Origin: Prevotella melaninogenica ATCC 25845 | Lineage (GTDB): Bacteria; Bacteroidota; Bacteroidia; Bacteroidales; Bacteroidaceae | Assembly (NCBI RefSeq): GCF_000144405.1 | Contig: NC_014370.1 | Location: forward strand, 1,245,501-1,309,500 | Direction of reading: 5' to 3' | Length of the DNA: 64,000 bases | Part shown: positions 8,693 to 17,471 of the stretch, in pieces | How positions within the stretch are numbered: the first letter of the stretch is position 1 | Layout of the letters: each line of letters starts with the position of its first letter | Translations under genes and position numbers: made by a program | The notes under the pieces: model-generated | Database searches by the model: none | What the model was told of the DNA's origin: nothing | What the model saw: the letters and a program-made list of their open reading frames with translations, nothing else

Positions 8693-9541
8693 ATGAATAA
8701 AATTCTTTACGCACTTCTAACACTTATCGTGTTTACGTCATGTGCCAACTCATTCAATATACAGGGAACATCCAACGTATCAAGCTTGGATGGAAGAAAG
8801 TTATACCTAAAAACAGACCAAGCTGACTCACTGATTAACTTAGATTCATGTGACGTCGTTCATGGTCAGTTTGCTTTCCATGGTACCGTCGACTCTACTA
8901 AGGTCGCACAGATATTCATGGATGATATCAACTTACAATTCCCAGTAGTTATTGAAAAGGGAGATATTGCAGTTAAACTGGACAACACACAACAGCGTGT
9001 CAGTGGCACACCGCTGAATGACAAGCTAAATGATTTCTGGACGAAGTTTACACAACTCCGCAATCAATATGCAGAAATAGATCATGAGGAAAGTGCTGCC
9101 ATTATGAATGGTCATGATGAAGAAACCGTGAATGCCCAACTTATTAAGAAGGCATTGAACGTTTATGACAAGGGCGACAAACTCTTTACGAAGTTCATTA
9201 CAGAGAACTTCAATAACATTCTTGGTCCATGGTGTTTCCTTACACGTATCAGCTACGAGACAACACCTAATGCTTACCCTGTATGGATGAATGATTATAT
9301 GTATACCAATGCGATTAATCAGTTGCCATCATGGATAGAATTCATTATGTCGAAGGCTACAGATACATTTAAGCAGAATCCTCAGATAAAAGCATTCTAT
9401 ACCGACTTCCTACAAGCACAAAAGGAGATGAACGGAATGGTTGATCCAGCCGGAACCAATGATGCTGCGGGAACAACTCCTAATGCTGCTGTAGCACCTC
9501 CGACTCCTGCACAGATGGCTGGTGACTCTATTCCAGAGTAA
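8693..9541 (+). CDS. DUF4369 domain lipoprotein
   Basis: A 282-residue lipoprotein. The lipobox VFTSCANS puts the acylated Cys near residue 17. A DUF4369-type beta-rich domain spans about 20-120 (FNIQGTSNVSSLDGRKLYL, GQFAFHGTV, GDIAVKLDNTQQRVSGTPLNDKL). The rest is helical, with a low-complexity Ala/Pro/Thr tail. In Bacteroidetes, DUF4369 often precedes a TlpA-like thioredoxin domain; here no CxxC motif follows, so this is a DUF4369-only form. It sits on the periplasmic face of a membrane. Ligand unknown. Confidence 0.8.
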   Translation: MNKILYALLTLIVFTSCANSFNIQGTSNVSSLDGRKLYLKTDQADSLINLDSCDVVHGQFAFHGTVDSTKVAQIFMDDINLQFPVVIEKGDIAVKLDNTQQRVSGTPLNDKLNDFWTKFTQLRNQYAEIDHEESAAIMNGHDEETVNAQLIKKALNVYDKGDKLFTKFITENFNNILGPWCFLTRISYETTPNAYPVWMNDYMYTNAINQLPSWIEFIMSKATDTFKQNPQIKAFYTDFLQAQKEMNGMVDPAGTNDAAGTTPNAAVAPPTPAQMAGDSIPE

Positions 9542-9867
9542 GTTATGGTCCCGACTATCGTATGTTCTAAGCTCTATGCTGACAGAACGATTGCATGATA
9601 AGGTTCTATAGGAGTGTTTTGAGCTTCGGATAAAGAGTTCATAGACAACAAACTATTTATTCTACACGAAGGTTGCTGTCACTTCCGTCACTCAATCCTG
9701 TTATTTAACTGATTGGTTTATAAAACGTTGAAGCGATATGTTAAAATGACAGCAAAAGAAAATAAAACTACTATTAGTAATATATTCCTTCTTACTTTAG
9801 TAGAATTCTCTCACTTCCTATCTCGGAAGAATCAACAAACAACCTCTAATAATAAAGAATATAATAT
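9542..9867. other. 326-bp intergenic region upstream of pyrC
   Basis: It contains one MITE-like repeat copy (9673-9755) and otherwise A+T-rich DNA. No clear TAnnTTTG box was found before the dihydroorotase start. Confidence 0.5.
9673..9755 (-). repeat. MITE-like element copy 1 (83 bp)
   Basis: Ends are perfect 9-bp inverted repeats TTGCTGTCA / TGACAGCAA. The inner end sequence CACTTCCGTCA is shared with the other copies. Orientation is reversed relative to the copies at 23593 and 54853. Confidence 0.75.
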
Positions 9868-11217
9868 ATGAGGAGACTCATTCAAGGTGGAACTATCGTC
9901 AATGAAGGGCGAAGCTTTATTGGTTCGCTCATCATAGAGGACGATTGTATCATAGAGATTATAGAAAACAACGAAACACCCCGTGGAGAATTTGACGAAA
10001 TCGTCAACGCCACGGGGTGCTTTGTACTACCTGGTGTTATTGATGATCATGTTCACTTTCGTGAGCCGGGACTAACGGAAAAGGCAGATATTGAAAGTGA
10101 AAGTCGTGCTGCTGCATATGGTGGTGTCACCTCTTATTTTGAGATGCCAAACACTAATCCACAGACAACAACATTAGAAGCTTTACAAGATAAGTGGGAA
10201 CGAGCAAAGTACTCAAGTCATGTTAACTATAGCTTCTTTATTGGGGCTACAAATACAAATCAGACACTATTCCCTCAATTGGATATCCACACTATTCCTG
10301 GAATAAAACTCTTTATGGGAGCCTCAACTGGGAATATGCTTGTTGATCGACGAGAAGCATTAGAAATGACTTTCTGTACTGCTGCAGAATTGAATCTGCC
10401 AGTGATGACACACTGTGAGGATTCTGGTATTATCAACGAGAATATGAAAGTTGCCAAAGAACAATTTGGCGACGACCCAGATATTACACATCATTGGGAA
10501 ATACGCAGTGCTGAGGCATGCTGGGCTTCCTCGCTCTTAGCTGTGGAATTGGCACGAAAGTACAAAACACAACTGCATATTGCTCATATCTCTACAGCAA
10601 AAGAATTATCATTAGCTAATCTACCTGAAGATGAAGGAAGGATTACTTTAGAAGCTGTTATTGCACATATTGCTTTCTCTAACGAAGATTATCTTACAAA
10701 GAAGGCACTTATTAAATGCAATCCTTCAGTCAAGACGGTAGCTGATAGAGATGCTATTCGTCAGGCACTCACGGATGGACGTATTACAGTCATTGGTACT
10801 GATCATGCTCCTCACCTATGGGCACAGAAGCAAGGTGGCTGCTCTAAGGCTGCATCAGGAATGCCGATGGTTCAGTTCTCACTCGTCACTATGCTTGAAT
10901 TGGTTGACAAAGGTGTTCTTACAATAGAACAGATGGTTAACCTAATGTCACACGCACCGGCTCGACTTTTCCGTATTGATAAACGAGGTTTCCTACGTAA
11001 AGGCTATAAAGCCGATATTACTATCGTTGCACCAGACCAACCGTGGACAGTGAACGAAGATTGTATTCAGAGTAAATGCAAGTGGAGTCCAATGATGGGA
11101 CACACCTATCAATGGCGTGTCTTACACACTTTCTGTAATGGAAACCACCTGTTAAATAAGGAAGAGTTTGATAACACCATACATGGTGAAAGGATTACTT
11201 TTCGAAATGATAACTAA
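9868..11217 (+). CDS. pyrC: dihydroorotase
   Basis: A 449-residue amidohydrolase of the class I dihydroorotase type. It catalyses cyclisation of carbamoyl-aspartate to dihydroorotate in de novo pyrimidine synthesis, in the cytoplasm. Visible are the metal-binding DDHVHFREPG (about 58-67), FEMPNTNP near 91, the metal histidines in THCED and HIAHIS, and the active-site loop GTDHAPH (about 311). The family is often annotated pyrC in Bacteroidetes although the sequence type is PyrC/AllB-like. It is followed 6 bp later by a MetH-activation-domain gene and probably leads a run through 14064. A strong hairpin lies inside its coding sequence at 9977-10019. Confidence 0.92.
   Translation: MRRLIQGGTIVNEGRSFIGSLIIEDDCIIEIIENNETPRGEFDEIVNATGCFVLPGVIDDHVHFREPGLTEKADIESESRAAAYGGVTSYFEMPNTNPQTTTLEALQDKWERAKYSSHVNYSFFIGATNTNQTLFPQLDIHTIPGIKLFMGASTGNMLVDRREALEMTFCTAAELNLPVMTHCEDSGIINENMKVAKEQFGDDPDITHHWEIRSAEACWASSLLAVELARKYKTQLHIAHISTAKELSLANLPEDEGRITLEAVIAHIAFSNEDYLTKKALIKCNPSVKTVADRDAIRQALTDGRITVIGTDHAPHLWAQKQGGCSKAASGMPMVQFSLVTMLELVDKGVLTIEQMVNLMSHAPARLFRIDKRGFLRKGYKADITIVAPDQPWTVNEDCIQSKCKWSPMMGHTYQWRVLHTFCNGNHLLNKEEFDNTIHGERITFRNDN
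9977..10019 (+). other. strong hairpin inside pyrC coding sequence
   Basis: CACCCCGTGG (9977-9986) pairs perfectly with CCACGGGGTG (10010-10019). Nested inside, TTGACGA (9992-9998) pairs with TCGTCAA (10001-10007). It starts 109 nt after the start codon and lies in the less conserved N-terminal codons. Confidence 0.6.
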
Positions 11218-11223
11218 GTCGTA

Positions 11224-12063
11224 ATGATCGAAAATAAAGTAGATAACAAAAGTAAGATAATAACATACAATATCAGCGAAATAGTTCCTTATATCAACTG
11301 GGCATACTTCTTTTATGCTTGGTCTATGAATGGTAAGGCTAAAGATGCACAACTGGAACTGCGTTCAGAAGCTGAGAAATTATTGGCTGACATGGAAGGG
11401 AGATATCACACACGTGCTGTCTTTGCACTATGTGAAGCCAATAGTGAAGGCGATGATATCATTATCAATGGCACACGTGTTCCAATGTTGCGCCAGCAGA
11501 AAGTTATTCCAGGCAAACCAAACCTCTGTTTGGCAGATTTCATACGCCCAGCCTCTTCAGGCATCAAAGATACAATTGGACTCTTTGCTACTTCTGTTGA
11601 TGCTGCATTTACAAGCAACAATGAGGGAGATCCCTACCAACGTATGCTTTCGCAGACCTTAGCTGACCGATTAGCTGAGGCTACAGCTGAGAAGTTTCAC
11701 GAGGATGTACGCAAGAAATATTGGGGGTATGCAACTGATGAGCAACTGACTATAAAAGATCTTCTTGCAGAGAGATATCAAGGCATACGTCCAGCTGTGG
11801 GCTATCCATCCATCCCTGACACAAGTATGAATTTTCTTTTGTACGAACTATTGGATATGAAGGGGATTGGTATCAACCTTACAGAAAGTGGAATGATGGT
11901 ACCGCATGCCAGTGTATCGGGCTTTATGTTTGCACATCCTCAAAGCCGATATTTCGACTTAGGAAAGATTGATGACGAACAATTAGAAGATTATGCACAT
12001 CGTCGTAATAAGCCTGTTGAAGAGCTAAGGAAATATCTTGCTTCTACCCTATTGAAGAAATGA
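11224..12063 (+). CDS. stand-alone B12-dependent methionine synthase activation-domain protein
   Basis: A 279-residue cytoplasmic protein resembling the C-terminal AdoMet-binding reactivation domain of MetH. It has the RPAxGYPxxPD signature (IRPAVGYPSIPDTS), followed by ESGMMVPHASVSGFMFAHPQ, where AdoMet-binding residues normally lie, and the closing segment YFDLGKIDDEQLEDYA. The N-terminal part (YINWAYFFYAW, DFIRP, DTIGLFATSVD) also matches the MetH activation fold. No methyl-transfer or cobalamin domain is fused. Its job is probably reductive remethylation of a separate cobalamin protein. It lies 6 bp after pyrC and overlaps the next gene by 4 bp. Confidence 0.85.
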   Translation: MIENKVDNKSKIITYNISEIVPYINWAYFFYAWSMNGKAKDAQLELRSEAEKLLADMEGRYHTRAVFALCEANSEGDDIIINGTRVPMLRQQKVIPGKPNLCLADFIRPASSGIKDTIGLFATSVDAAFTSNNEGDPYQRMLSQTLADRLAEATAEKFHEDVRKKYWGYATDEQLTIKDLLAERYQGIRPAVGYPSIPDTSMNFLLYELLDMKGIGINLTESGMMVPHASVSGFMFAHPQSRYFDLGKIDDEQLEDYAHRRNKPVEELRKYLASTLLKK

Positions 12064-13232
12064 TAGCCAGAATCGTTATATATCTTATATTAATAATTGT
12101 GCTGTCTGACCTCTATATAGACATGCACTATTTCCGCAAACGTTACCCCATCGCTTGGTGGCAACGCCTATTATGGTGGTTACCTTCTATCGGTATGGTC
12201 ATCTATACCTGTGCGATGGCATCTATTCGTGACTTTGCGCCTAACAACCTCACTTGGTTGAATACATATATATTCCTTCTCGGTTTACTTGTGGGTCCTA
12301 AGGCTATCTTCGCACTCATCTCCTTCTTGGGTTCAATCATCCGGAAATATATCATCCGCACAAATCGAAACTGGGGACATTATATAGGTATACTCCTTGG
12401 TTGTTTTGCCGTTGGAACATTTATATATGGGCTCACATATGGGGTTTCTAACATACAAGTAAAACATGTAGACCTCTATTTCAAAGATTTACCGAAGTCT
12501 TTTGATGGCTATCGGATTGTGCATGTATCTGACTTACACCTCGGCACCTTCAATGGCTGGCGCAGTAAGATTCTAAAAGCAGAGATGGATAGCATTGAAA
12601 AGCAGAAAGCTAACCTCATTTGCTTTACTGGTGATTTACAAAACATACGCCCTGAAGAGGTTGAGAAAATGGCTTCAGTAATCCGTCAGCCTATGAAAGG
12701 GACTATCTCTGTCTTAGGAAACCATGACTATACTGAATACATCAAAGGTAATGCTAAAGAGAAGGCTGCAGAGGAAGCACGCTTAATAAAAGCAGAAGAA
12801 AAAATCTTAAAATGGACTCTTCTACGCAATCAAAACACAGAAATAACATCACCAGCAAAAGAGTCTATCTATGTCTGTGGTACAGAAAACGACGGAAGAC
12901 CACCATTCCCAAACTATTCCAACTATAGAAAAGCGATGCAAGGAATAGGACCAAATTCGTTTGTGATTATGTTACAACATGATCCATCAGCCTGGAAACG
13001 TTCTATTCTTCCTAAAACCCCAGCACAGCTTACATTAAGCGGACATACACACGGCGGACAGATGCAAATCTTTGGATGGCGACCAACAAGTATCCGCCAA
13101 CAGGAGGATTATGGACTTTATGAACAAAACGGACGCTATCTATATATTACAGCTGGATTGGGTGGACTGGTACCCTTCCGCCTCAATATGCCTAACGAAA
13201 TAGCGGTGATAACATTACATGTTAAGAAATAA
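12060..13232 (+). CDS. membrane-anchored metallophosphoesterase
   Basis: 390 residues. The N-terminal third holds four hydrophobic helices (about 3-140). A calcineurin-like phosphoesterase domain follows with the complete motif set: HVSDLHLG (metal site 1), FTGDLQN, GNHDY, and SGHTHGGQ near the end. The architecture resembles the YkuE/YaeI group, whose catalytic domain acts on lipid or nucleotide phosphoesters at the membrane. The ATG overlaps the preceding stop by 4 bp (ATGA), and a plsC gene follows, so a phospholipid-linked substrate is plausible but inferred. Confidence 0.88.
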   Translation: MIARIVIYLILIIVLSDLYIDMHYFRKRYPIAWWQRLLWWLPSIGMVIYTCAMASIRDFAPNNLTWLNTYIFLLGLLVGPKAIFALISFLGSIIRKYIIRTNRNWGHYIGILLGCFAVGTFIYGLTYGVSNIQVKHVDLYFKDLPKSFDGYRIVHVSDLHLGTFNGWRSKILKAEMDSIEKQKANLICFTGDLQNIRPEEVEKMASVIRQPMKGTISVLGNHDYTEYIKGNAKEKAAEEARLIKAEEKILKWTLLRNQNTEITSPAKESIYVCGTENDGRPPFPNYSNYRKAMQGIGPNSFVIMLQHDPSAWKRSILPKTPAQLTLSGHTHGGQMQIFGWRPTSIRQQEDYGLYEQNGRYLYITAGLGGLVPFRLNMPNEIAVITLHVKK

Positions 13233-13251
13233 AATTAAAAAGGATACATCT

Positions 13252-14064
13252 ATGAGTAATACTGCAACACAACAACAAAGGCAATCCTCAATAGTTATGC
13301 TGGTTATTACATTCTTGTATAGGATTTACATGCTATTCATCGCCTTCCCACTCTTCCTCTTTGCATCTGTTCTAACAGCATTAACAACAACTATTGGCTG
13401 TCAAATCGGTAATGGACATTTCTGGGGATACTACCCAGGGAAATGGTGGTCGTGGTTTACCATCCGAATACTCTTTCTTCCTGTAAAGATTGAAGGACGT
13501 GAGAATCTTGATCCGAAGCAAAGCTATGTCTTTGTAAGCAATCATCAAGGTGCTTTCGACATCTTTCTGATTTACGGTTTTCTCGGTCGTAATTTCAAGT
13601 GGATGATGAAAAAAGCTATCCGTAAGATACCTTTGGTAGGAATAGCATGCGAGAAAGCACATCATATTTTTGTGGATAAGAGTGGTGCAAGTAAAATCAA
13701 AAAAACATACGATACTGCACGTGAAACCCTTCGTGAAGGAATGTCTGTCGTCGTATTCCCAGAAGGTGCACGTAGTTTTACTGGTCACATGGGTAAGTTC
13801 CGTCGTGGAGCTTTCATGTTAGCTGATGAGCTTCAGCTACCAGTATGTCCACTTACCATCAATGGTTCCTTTGACGTAATGCCTCGTACTAAGGACTGGC
13901 ATTTTCCTGTATGGCATAGACTGAGTCTCACCATTCACAAACCAATCTTCCCAAAAGGGAAAGGTGCTGAATTCGAGAAGGAAACACTAAATGAAGCATA
14001 CGATTCTGTTATGGCTGGTCTTTCTCCAGAATACCAAGGTTTCGTAGAGAACCCAGACCAATAA
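13252..14064 (+). CDS. plsC: 1-acyl-sn-glycerol-3-phosphate acyltransferase (PlsC family)
   Basis: 270 residues from the ATG at 13252, which follows AAAAAGGATACATCT. An earlier in-frame ATG (13219) overlaps the upstream gene and is less likely. Two N-terminal hydrophobic helices precede the acyltransferase domain. That domain has the catalytic NHxxxxD motif (SNHQGAFDIF) and the glycerophosphate-binding FPEGARS motif; LPVCPLTINGSF is the fourth block. The enzyme makes phosphatidic acid from lysophosphatidic acid at the inner membrane. It is the last gene of the pyrC-led run, ahead of a new promoter. Confidence 0.9.
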   Translation: MSNTATQQQRQSSIVMLVITFLYRIYMLFIAFPLFLFASVLTALTTTIGCQIGNGHFWGYYPGKWWSWFTIRILFLPVKIEGRENLDPKQSYVFVSNHQGAFDIFLIYGFLGRNFKWMMKKAIRKIPLVGIACEKAHHIFVDKSGASKIKKTYDTARETLREGMSVVVFPEGARSFTGHMGKFRRGAFMLADELQLPVCPLTINGSFDVMPRTKDWHFPVWHRLSLTIHKPIFPKGKGAEFEKETLNEAYDSVMAGLSPEYQGFVENPDQ

Positions 14065-14101
14065 AAATAGACAAAAACTTGTTAGTATCATATTTTTATA
14101 C

Positions 14102-14110
14102 TACATTTGT
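14102..14110 (+). promoter_or_regulatory. -7 box for DPM1-like glycosyltransferase
   Basis: TACATTTGT, 19 bp before the ATG at 14130. Confidence 0.65.
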
Positions 14111-14129
14111 CCTATAAAAACAAAAATCT

Positions 14130-14876
14130 ATGACAAGCGATAGCATTGTAATTATACCGACATACAACGAAAAGGAGAATATAGAGAAGATAATCCGAGC
14201 GGTATTCCGATTGGAGAAACTTTTTCACATTCTGGTAATTGACGATGGTAGTCCTGATGGGACAGCACAAATCGTACATAATCTGATTAAGACGGAATTC
14301 TCTGACCGCCTCTTTATCATTGAGCGTTCTGGTAAATTAGGTTTGGGTACAGCCTATATCACAGGTTTCAAGTGGGCTTTAGAACATGGCTACGAATACA
14401 TTATTGAGATGGATGCTGACTTTAGCCACGACCCTAACGACCTTCCTCGCCTTTATGCTGCAACCCATGACGAAGGTTACGATGTTGCAGTTGGTTCACG
14501 TTATGTCAGTGGAGTAAACGTTGTAAATTGGCCTATCGGACGTGTATTGATGAGTTACTTTGCCAGCAAGTATGTTCGTGCAGTAACAGGTTTCCACGTG
14601 CATGATACGACTGCGGGCTTCGTATGCTATCGTCGTCGTGTTCTTGAGACAATTCCATTAGACATGATTCGTTTTAAGGGTTATGCCTTCCAAATCGAGA
14701 TGAAATACACCTCCTTCAAGATTGGTTTCAAGATTAAGGAAGTACCTGTCATCTTCGTAAATCGTCGTGAGGGAACCAGTAAGATGAGCGGTGGCATCTT
14801 CTCAGAAGCCTTCTTCGGTGTCATCCGACTCCGTATGGATGGTTGGTTCAGAAAGTATCCTAAGATAAAGAACTAA
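14130..14876 (+). CDS. polyprenol monophosphomannose synthase-like glycosyltransferase (GT2)
   Basis: A 248-residue GT2 enzyme of the DPM1 group without a TM region. Signatures are the nucleotide-binding IIPTYNEKENIEKII start, DDGSPDGTA, the metal-binding EMDADFSHDP, VGSRYVSG, and the R-x-GTSKMS end segment (NRREGTSKMSGG). Relatives transfer mannose or another hexose from GDP/UDP-sugar to polyprenyl phosphate at the cytoplasmic face of the inner membrane, for glycan or lipid glycosylation. Sugar specificity is not visible. It has its own promoter and a downstream hairpin, so it is probably monocistronic. Confidence 0.88.
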   Translation: MTSDSIVIIPTYNEKENIEKIIRAVFRLEKLFHILVIDDGSPDGTAQIVHNLIKTEFSDRLFIIERSGKLGLGTAYITGFKWALEHGYEYIIEMDADFSHDPNDLPRLYAATHDEGYDVAVGSRYVSGVNVVNWPIGRVLMSYFASKYVRAVTGFHVHDTTAGFVCYRRRVLETIPLDMIRFKGYAFQIEMKYTSFKIGFKIKEVPVIFVNRREGTSKMSGGIFSEAFFGVIRLRMDGWFRKYPKIKN

Positions 14877-14893
14877 GATTTAAACCAAATAAC

Positions 14894-14931
14894 AGTAACA
14901 GCCATAACCTTAGTGGGTTATGGCCGTTACT
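14894..14931 (+). terminator. hairpin after glycosyltransferase
   Basis: A long, nearly perfect stem: AGTAAC-A-GCCATAACC pairs with GGTTATGGC-C-GTTACT. The T run after it is weak (TATTT). Confidence 0.65.
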
Positions 14932-15033
14932 ATTTACACAAGTGACTTTGTCTTTATACAACTTAGAAACTATGGTAGTACAAATCAATTGTATAAAACA
15001 TTAGAAAATAAATACGGGAGATTCAGGTTTAAT

Positions 15034-15390
15034 TTACTTTTTACTAATTAAACTAACAAACTTGTATCTATATCCATACAAATCTTGCATCTCATAACGT
15101 GGACCATATACTTTTACTATGATAAGGTATTCGTGTCCCTCTTCATAGATACTATCAAATCCATCAATATGAGATACAACAGATTTTCTCATATCTTTGT
15201 CTACTATAACATAGCCTTTATTTTTCGATTTAATAGATGTACCTGGATAGAAGTAGTCTTCCTTATGCGATAATACGCTTATCGTATCTGTTTTTTCATA
15301 CTTGTAGTCGCCGTCTACGTCTTCTTCCTTTGTACATCCCACAAAGAGAAATAACATTAAAGATGCTATAATGTATAGATGTTTAATCAT
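15034..15390 (-). CDS. small lipoprotein, DUF4377-like
   Basis: 118 residues with a lipobox (FLFVGCTKEE; Cys at 19). The C-terminal half, SHIDGFDSIYEEGHEYLIIV, resembles the IEGFxYExGxEYxLxV pattern of DUF4377 lipoproteins, and the end (YRYKFVSLISKK) also fits. A KGYVIVDKDM segment lies in the middle. Function unknown. It is monocistronic in appearance, convergent with the upstream glycosyltransferase. The assignment to DUF4377 is from memory of the pattern and is tentative. Confidence 0.65.
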   Translation of the reverse strand: MIKHLYIIASLMLFLFVGCTKEEDVDGDYKYEKTDTISVLSHKEDYFYPGTSIKSKNKGYVIVDKDMRKSVVSHIDGFDSIYEEGHEYLIIVKVYGPRYEMQDLYGYRYKFVSLISKK

Positions 15391-15443
15391 AATAATATGA
15401 ATTAAAAAAATATTTTATCATTACTAAACTCACTTAAATGAGA

Positions 15444-15672
15444 CTGTTACTATAGAGGACTACCTTTCTCTACTTTATTTTGACACAGTCTACTCTGTTT
15501 TATTCCAGTCCATTCCTACCAACACAACCAACGTGTATGTACACAATGATTTAATAAAAAGCAAAAGGAACATCATTCCCTGCAATAAAAGCCTTTAGAT
15601 AAAAGAATCTGTTACTACGGGAAACAATGTTCCTTTGTTACTATATCTTGACACAACTCATTGTGTCTTTAT
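15444..15672. repeat. degenerate direct repeat pair between lipoprotein and dipeptidase genes
   Basis: Copies at 15444-15503 and 15609-15672 share CTGTTACTA, an internal CTTT...ACT block, TTGACACA and a closing small hairpin followed by T(T)TTAT. They are diverged but collinear. Confidence 0.5.
15650..15667 (-). terminator. hairpin after dipeptidase
   Basis: GACACAACTCATTGTGTC is a hairpin with a 6-bp perfect stem, located 13 bp past the dipeptidase stop. Confidence 0.5.
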
Positions 15673-15679
15673 ATCAAAC

Positions 15680-17041
15680 TTATGCTTCCTTATCGTACTC
15701 GAGGTGGAAGTTTATGATTGTCTCAATTCCCTTCAACCAGAGATCTACTGGCATATTCTCGTTCGGAGAGTGAATAGCATTTGACTCCAAGCCGAAGCCC
15801 ATGAGAACAGTCTTCACGCCAAGCAACTTCTCGAAAGTAGAGATAATTGGAATACTACCACCGATACGTACTGGCAATGGACGCTTACCGAATACAGCCT
15901 CAAAGCCACGCTCAGCAGCCTTATAAGCAGGGAAGTCAATTGGACAAACATAACCATGACCACCGTGATGCTTCTCTACGTTCACTGTGACATAATCAGG
16001 AGCAACACTGTTAAAATAATCCACTACCAACTGGCTAATCTTTGTATGATCCTGATGTGGAACAAGACGTGAAGAAAGTTTTGCGTATGCCTTTGATGGA
16101 ATAACAGTCTTAGCACCATCACCTGTGTAACCACCCCAGATACCGCATACATCAAATGTTGGACGATAACCAGTGCGCTCGATTGTGCTATAACCTTCTT
16201 CTCCGAAGAGTGCCTTAACACCAAGAGACTTCTTATATTCCTCCTCATCGAAAGGAATAGATGCAACGAGTTTACGCTCCTCATCATAAGCCTCCTCAAC
16301 ATCATCATAGAAACCAGGGATACGAATCTTACCATCAGGACCAGTCACATCAGCTATCAACTTACAAAGAACATTGATAGGGTTAGCCACTGCACCACCG
16401 AAGGTTCCTGAGTGAAGGTCACGGTTAGGACCAGTCACCTCTATCTGCCAATAAGACAAACCACGCAAACCTGTTGTGATAGAAGGAGTATCAGGACCGA
16501 TAAGACCAGTATCTGAAACGAGGATTACATCGCAAGCCAAGAGTTCCTTGTGTTCCTCAATGAATGGACCAAGACTACCAGAACCAATCTCTTCCTCACC
16601 TTCAAAGATGAACTTCATATTATGCTTCAACAAGTCATTCTTGTTAAGATACTCAAATGCCTTTGCCTGCATGAATGACTGACCCTTATCATCATCAGCA
16701 CCACGAGCCCAGATATGACCATCCTTAATAACTGGCTCAAATGGTTCGGTCTTCCAAAGTTCAAATGGCTCTGCTGGCATCACATCATAGTGACCATAAA
16801 CCAATACAGTCTTTGCATTAGGGTCAACCATTCTCTCTGCATAAACCATTGGATTACCCTTTGATGGCATCACCTCAGCTTTGTCAACACCTGCCTCAAG
16901 CAGCAATTCCTTCCAACGTTCAGCACAGCGTACCATGTCCTCCTTATGAGCTGGTTGTGCACTTACGCTTGGTATACGTATCAGACTGAACAACTCCTCG
17001 AGCATTCTGTCTTTATTCTCTTCTACATATTTCTTAATCAT
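15680..17041 (-). CDS. M20 family dipeptidase
   Basis: A 453-residue metallopeptidase of the M20 (ArgE/DapE/CPG2/carnosinase) clan. Visible are VLVYGHYDVMPAEP (zinc His and catalytic Asp), WARGADDDKGQ (bridging Asp), FEGEEEIGS (catalytic Glu pair) and SDTG. The dimerisation lid follows (about 200-330), then the C-terminal zinc His (ESNAIHSPNE). It is probably a cytosolic dipeptidase feeding amino acids from peptides. It lies 31 bp after the HEPN gene on the same strand with no clear promoter between, so it may be read through from the toxin-antitoxin promoter. Confidence 0.9.
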   Translation of the reverse strand: MIKKYVEENKDRMLEELFSLIRIPSVSAQPAHKEDMVRCAERWKELLLEAGVDKAEVMPSKGNPMVYAERMVDPNAKTVLVYGHYDVMPAEPFELWKTEPFEPVIKDGHIWARGADDDKGQSFMQAKAFEYLNKNDLLKHNMKFIFEGEEEIGSGSLGPFIEEHKELLACDVILVSDTGLIGPDTPSITTGLRGLSYWQIEVTGPNRDLHSGTFGGAVANPINVLCKLIADVTGPDGKIRIPGFYDDVEEAYDEERKLVASIPFDEEEYKKSLGVKALFGEEGYSTIERTGYRPTFDVCGIWGGYTGDGAKTVIPSKAYAKLSSRLVPHQDHTKISQLVVDYFNSVAPDYVTVNVEKHHGGHGYVCPIDFPAYKAAERGFEAVFGKRPLPVRIGGSIPIISTFEKLLGVKTVLMGFGLESNAIHSPNENMPVDLWLKGIETIINFHLEYDKEA

Positions 17042-17072
17042 AATTCTTTATTTATTGTGATTATCTTCTTTA

Positions 17073-17471
17073 TTATTTGAAAGTAATCAATGCTTCCATT
17101 TCATTGATAAATTTCTCAATCTGAATAAAATAAGGCATAACTTCTTCCTCCGTAGCATCAAACATATCATCATAGTCACCAGATTGGCGCAACTCGTATA
17201 AACGGGAGAACAATCTCCCATAAGTTTTGTCGATAAGTCCAACAGAGATAAACTGCTGTCCTATAATATGAATAGTTCCTGCGTGTGTCTTTGCAGATAA
17301 TCCTTTATCAAGGAGTAAAGCCTGTGCCATATGATAGACAGCATAATATAAACGATTCCCAACAAGGCTCCAATGGCCTAAACGAGCGTTGTCACGTGCC
17401 TCTACTAACACCGCTTTTGCTTTCTCAATGCGGTATGCTACAAGTGCTTTTCGTTCTTCACTTGTCAACAT
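17073..17471 (-). CDS. HEPN domain protein, toxin half of a HEPN/MNT module
   Basis: A 132-residue all-helical protein matching the HEPN family (PF05168 type). It has the NRLYYAVYHMAQALLLDKG segment, the KTHAGTIH segment and LRQSGDYDD, which correspond to the conserved NRxYYA, (S/T)H and LRxxxDY positions. HEPN proteins paired with MNT partners act as RNases whose activity is blocked by the partner. The start overlaps the MNT stop by 7 bp, so the two are translationally coupled. Not every HEPN of this subgroup has the strict Rx4-6H nuclease motif, and I do not see a clear one, so ribonuclease activity is uncertain. Confidence 0.8.
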   Translation of the reverse strand: MLTSEERKALVAYRIEKAKAVLVEARDNARLGHWSLVGNRLYYAVYHMAQALLLDKGLSAKTHAGTIHIIGQQFISVGLIDKTYGRLFSRLYELRQSGDYDDMFDATEEEVMPYFIQIEKFINEMEALITFK

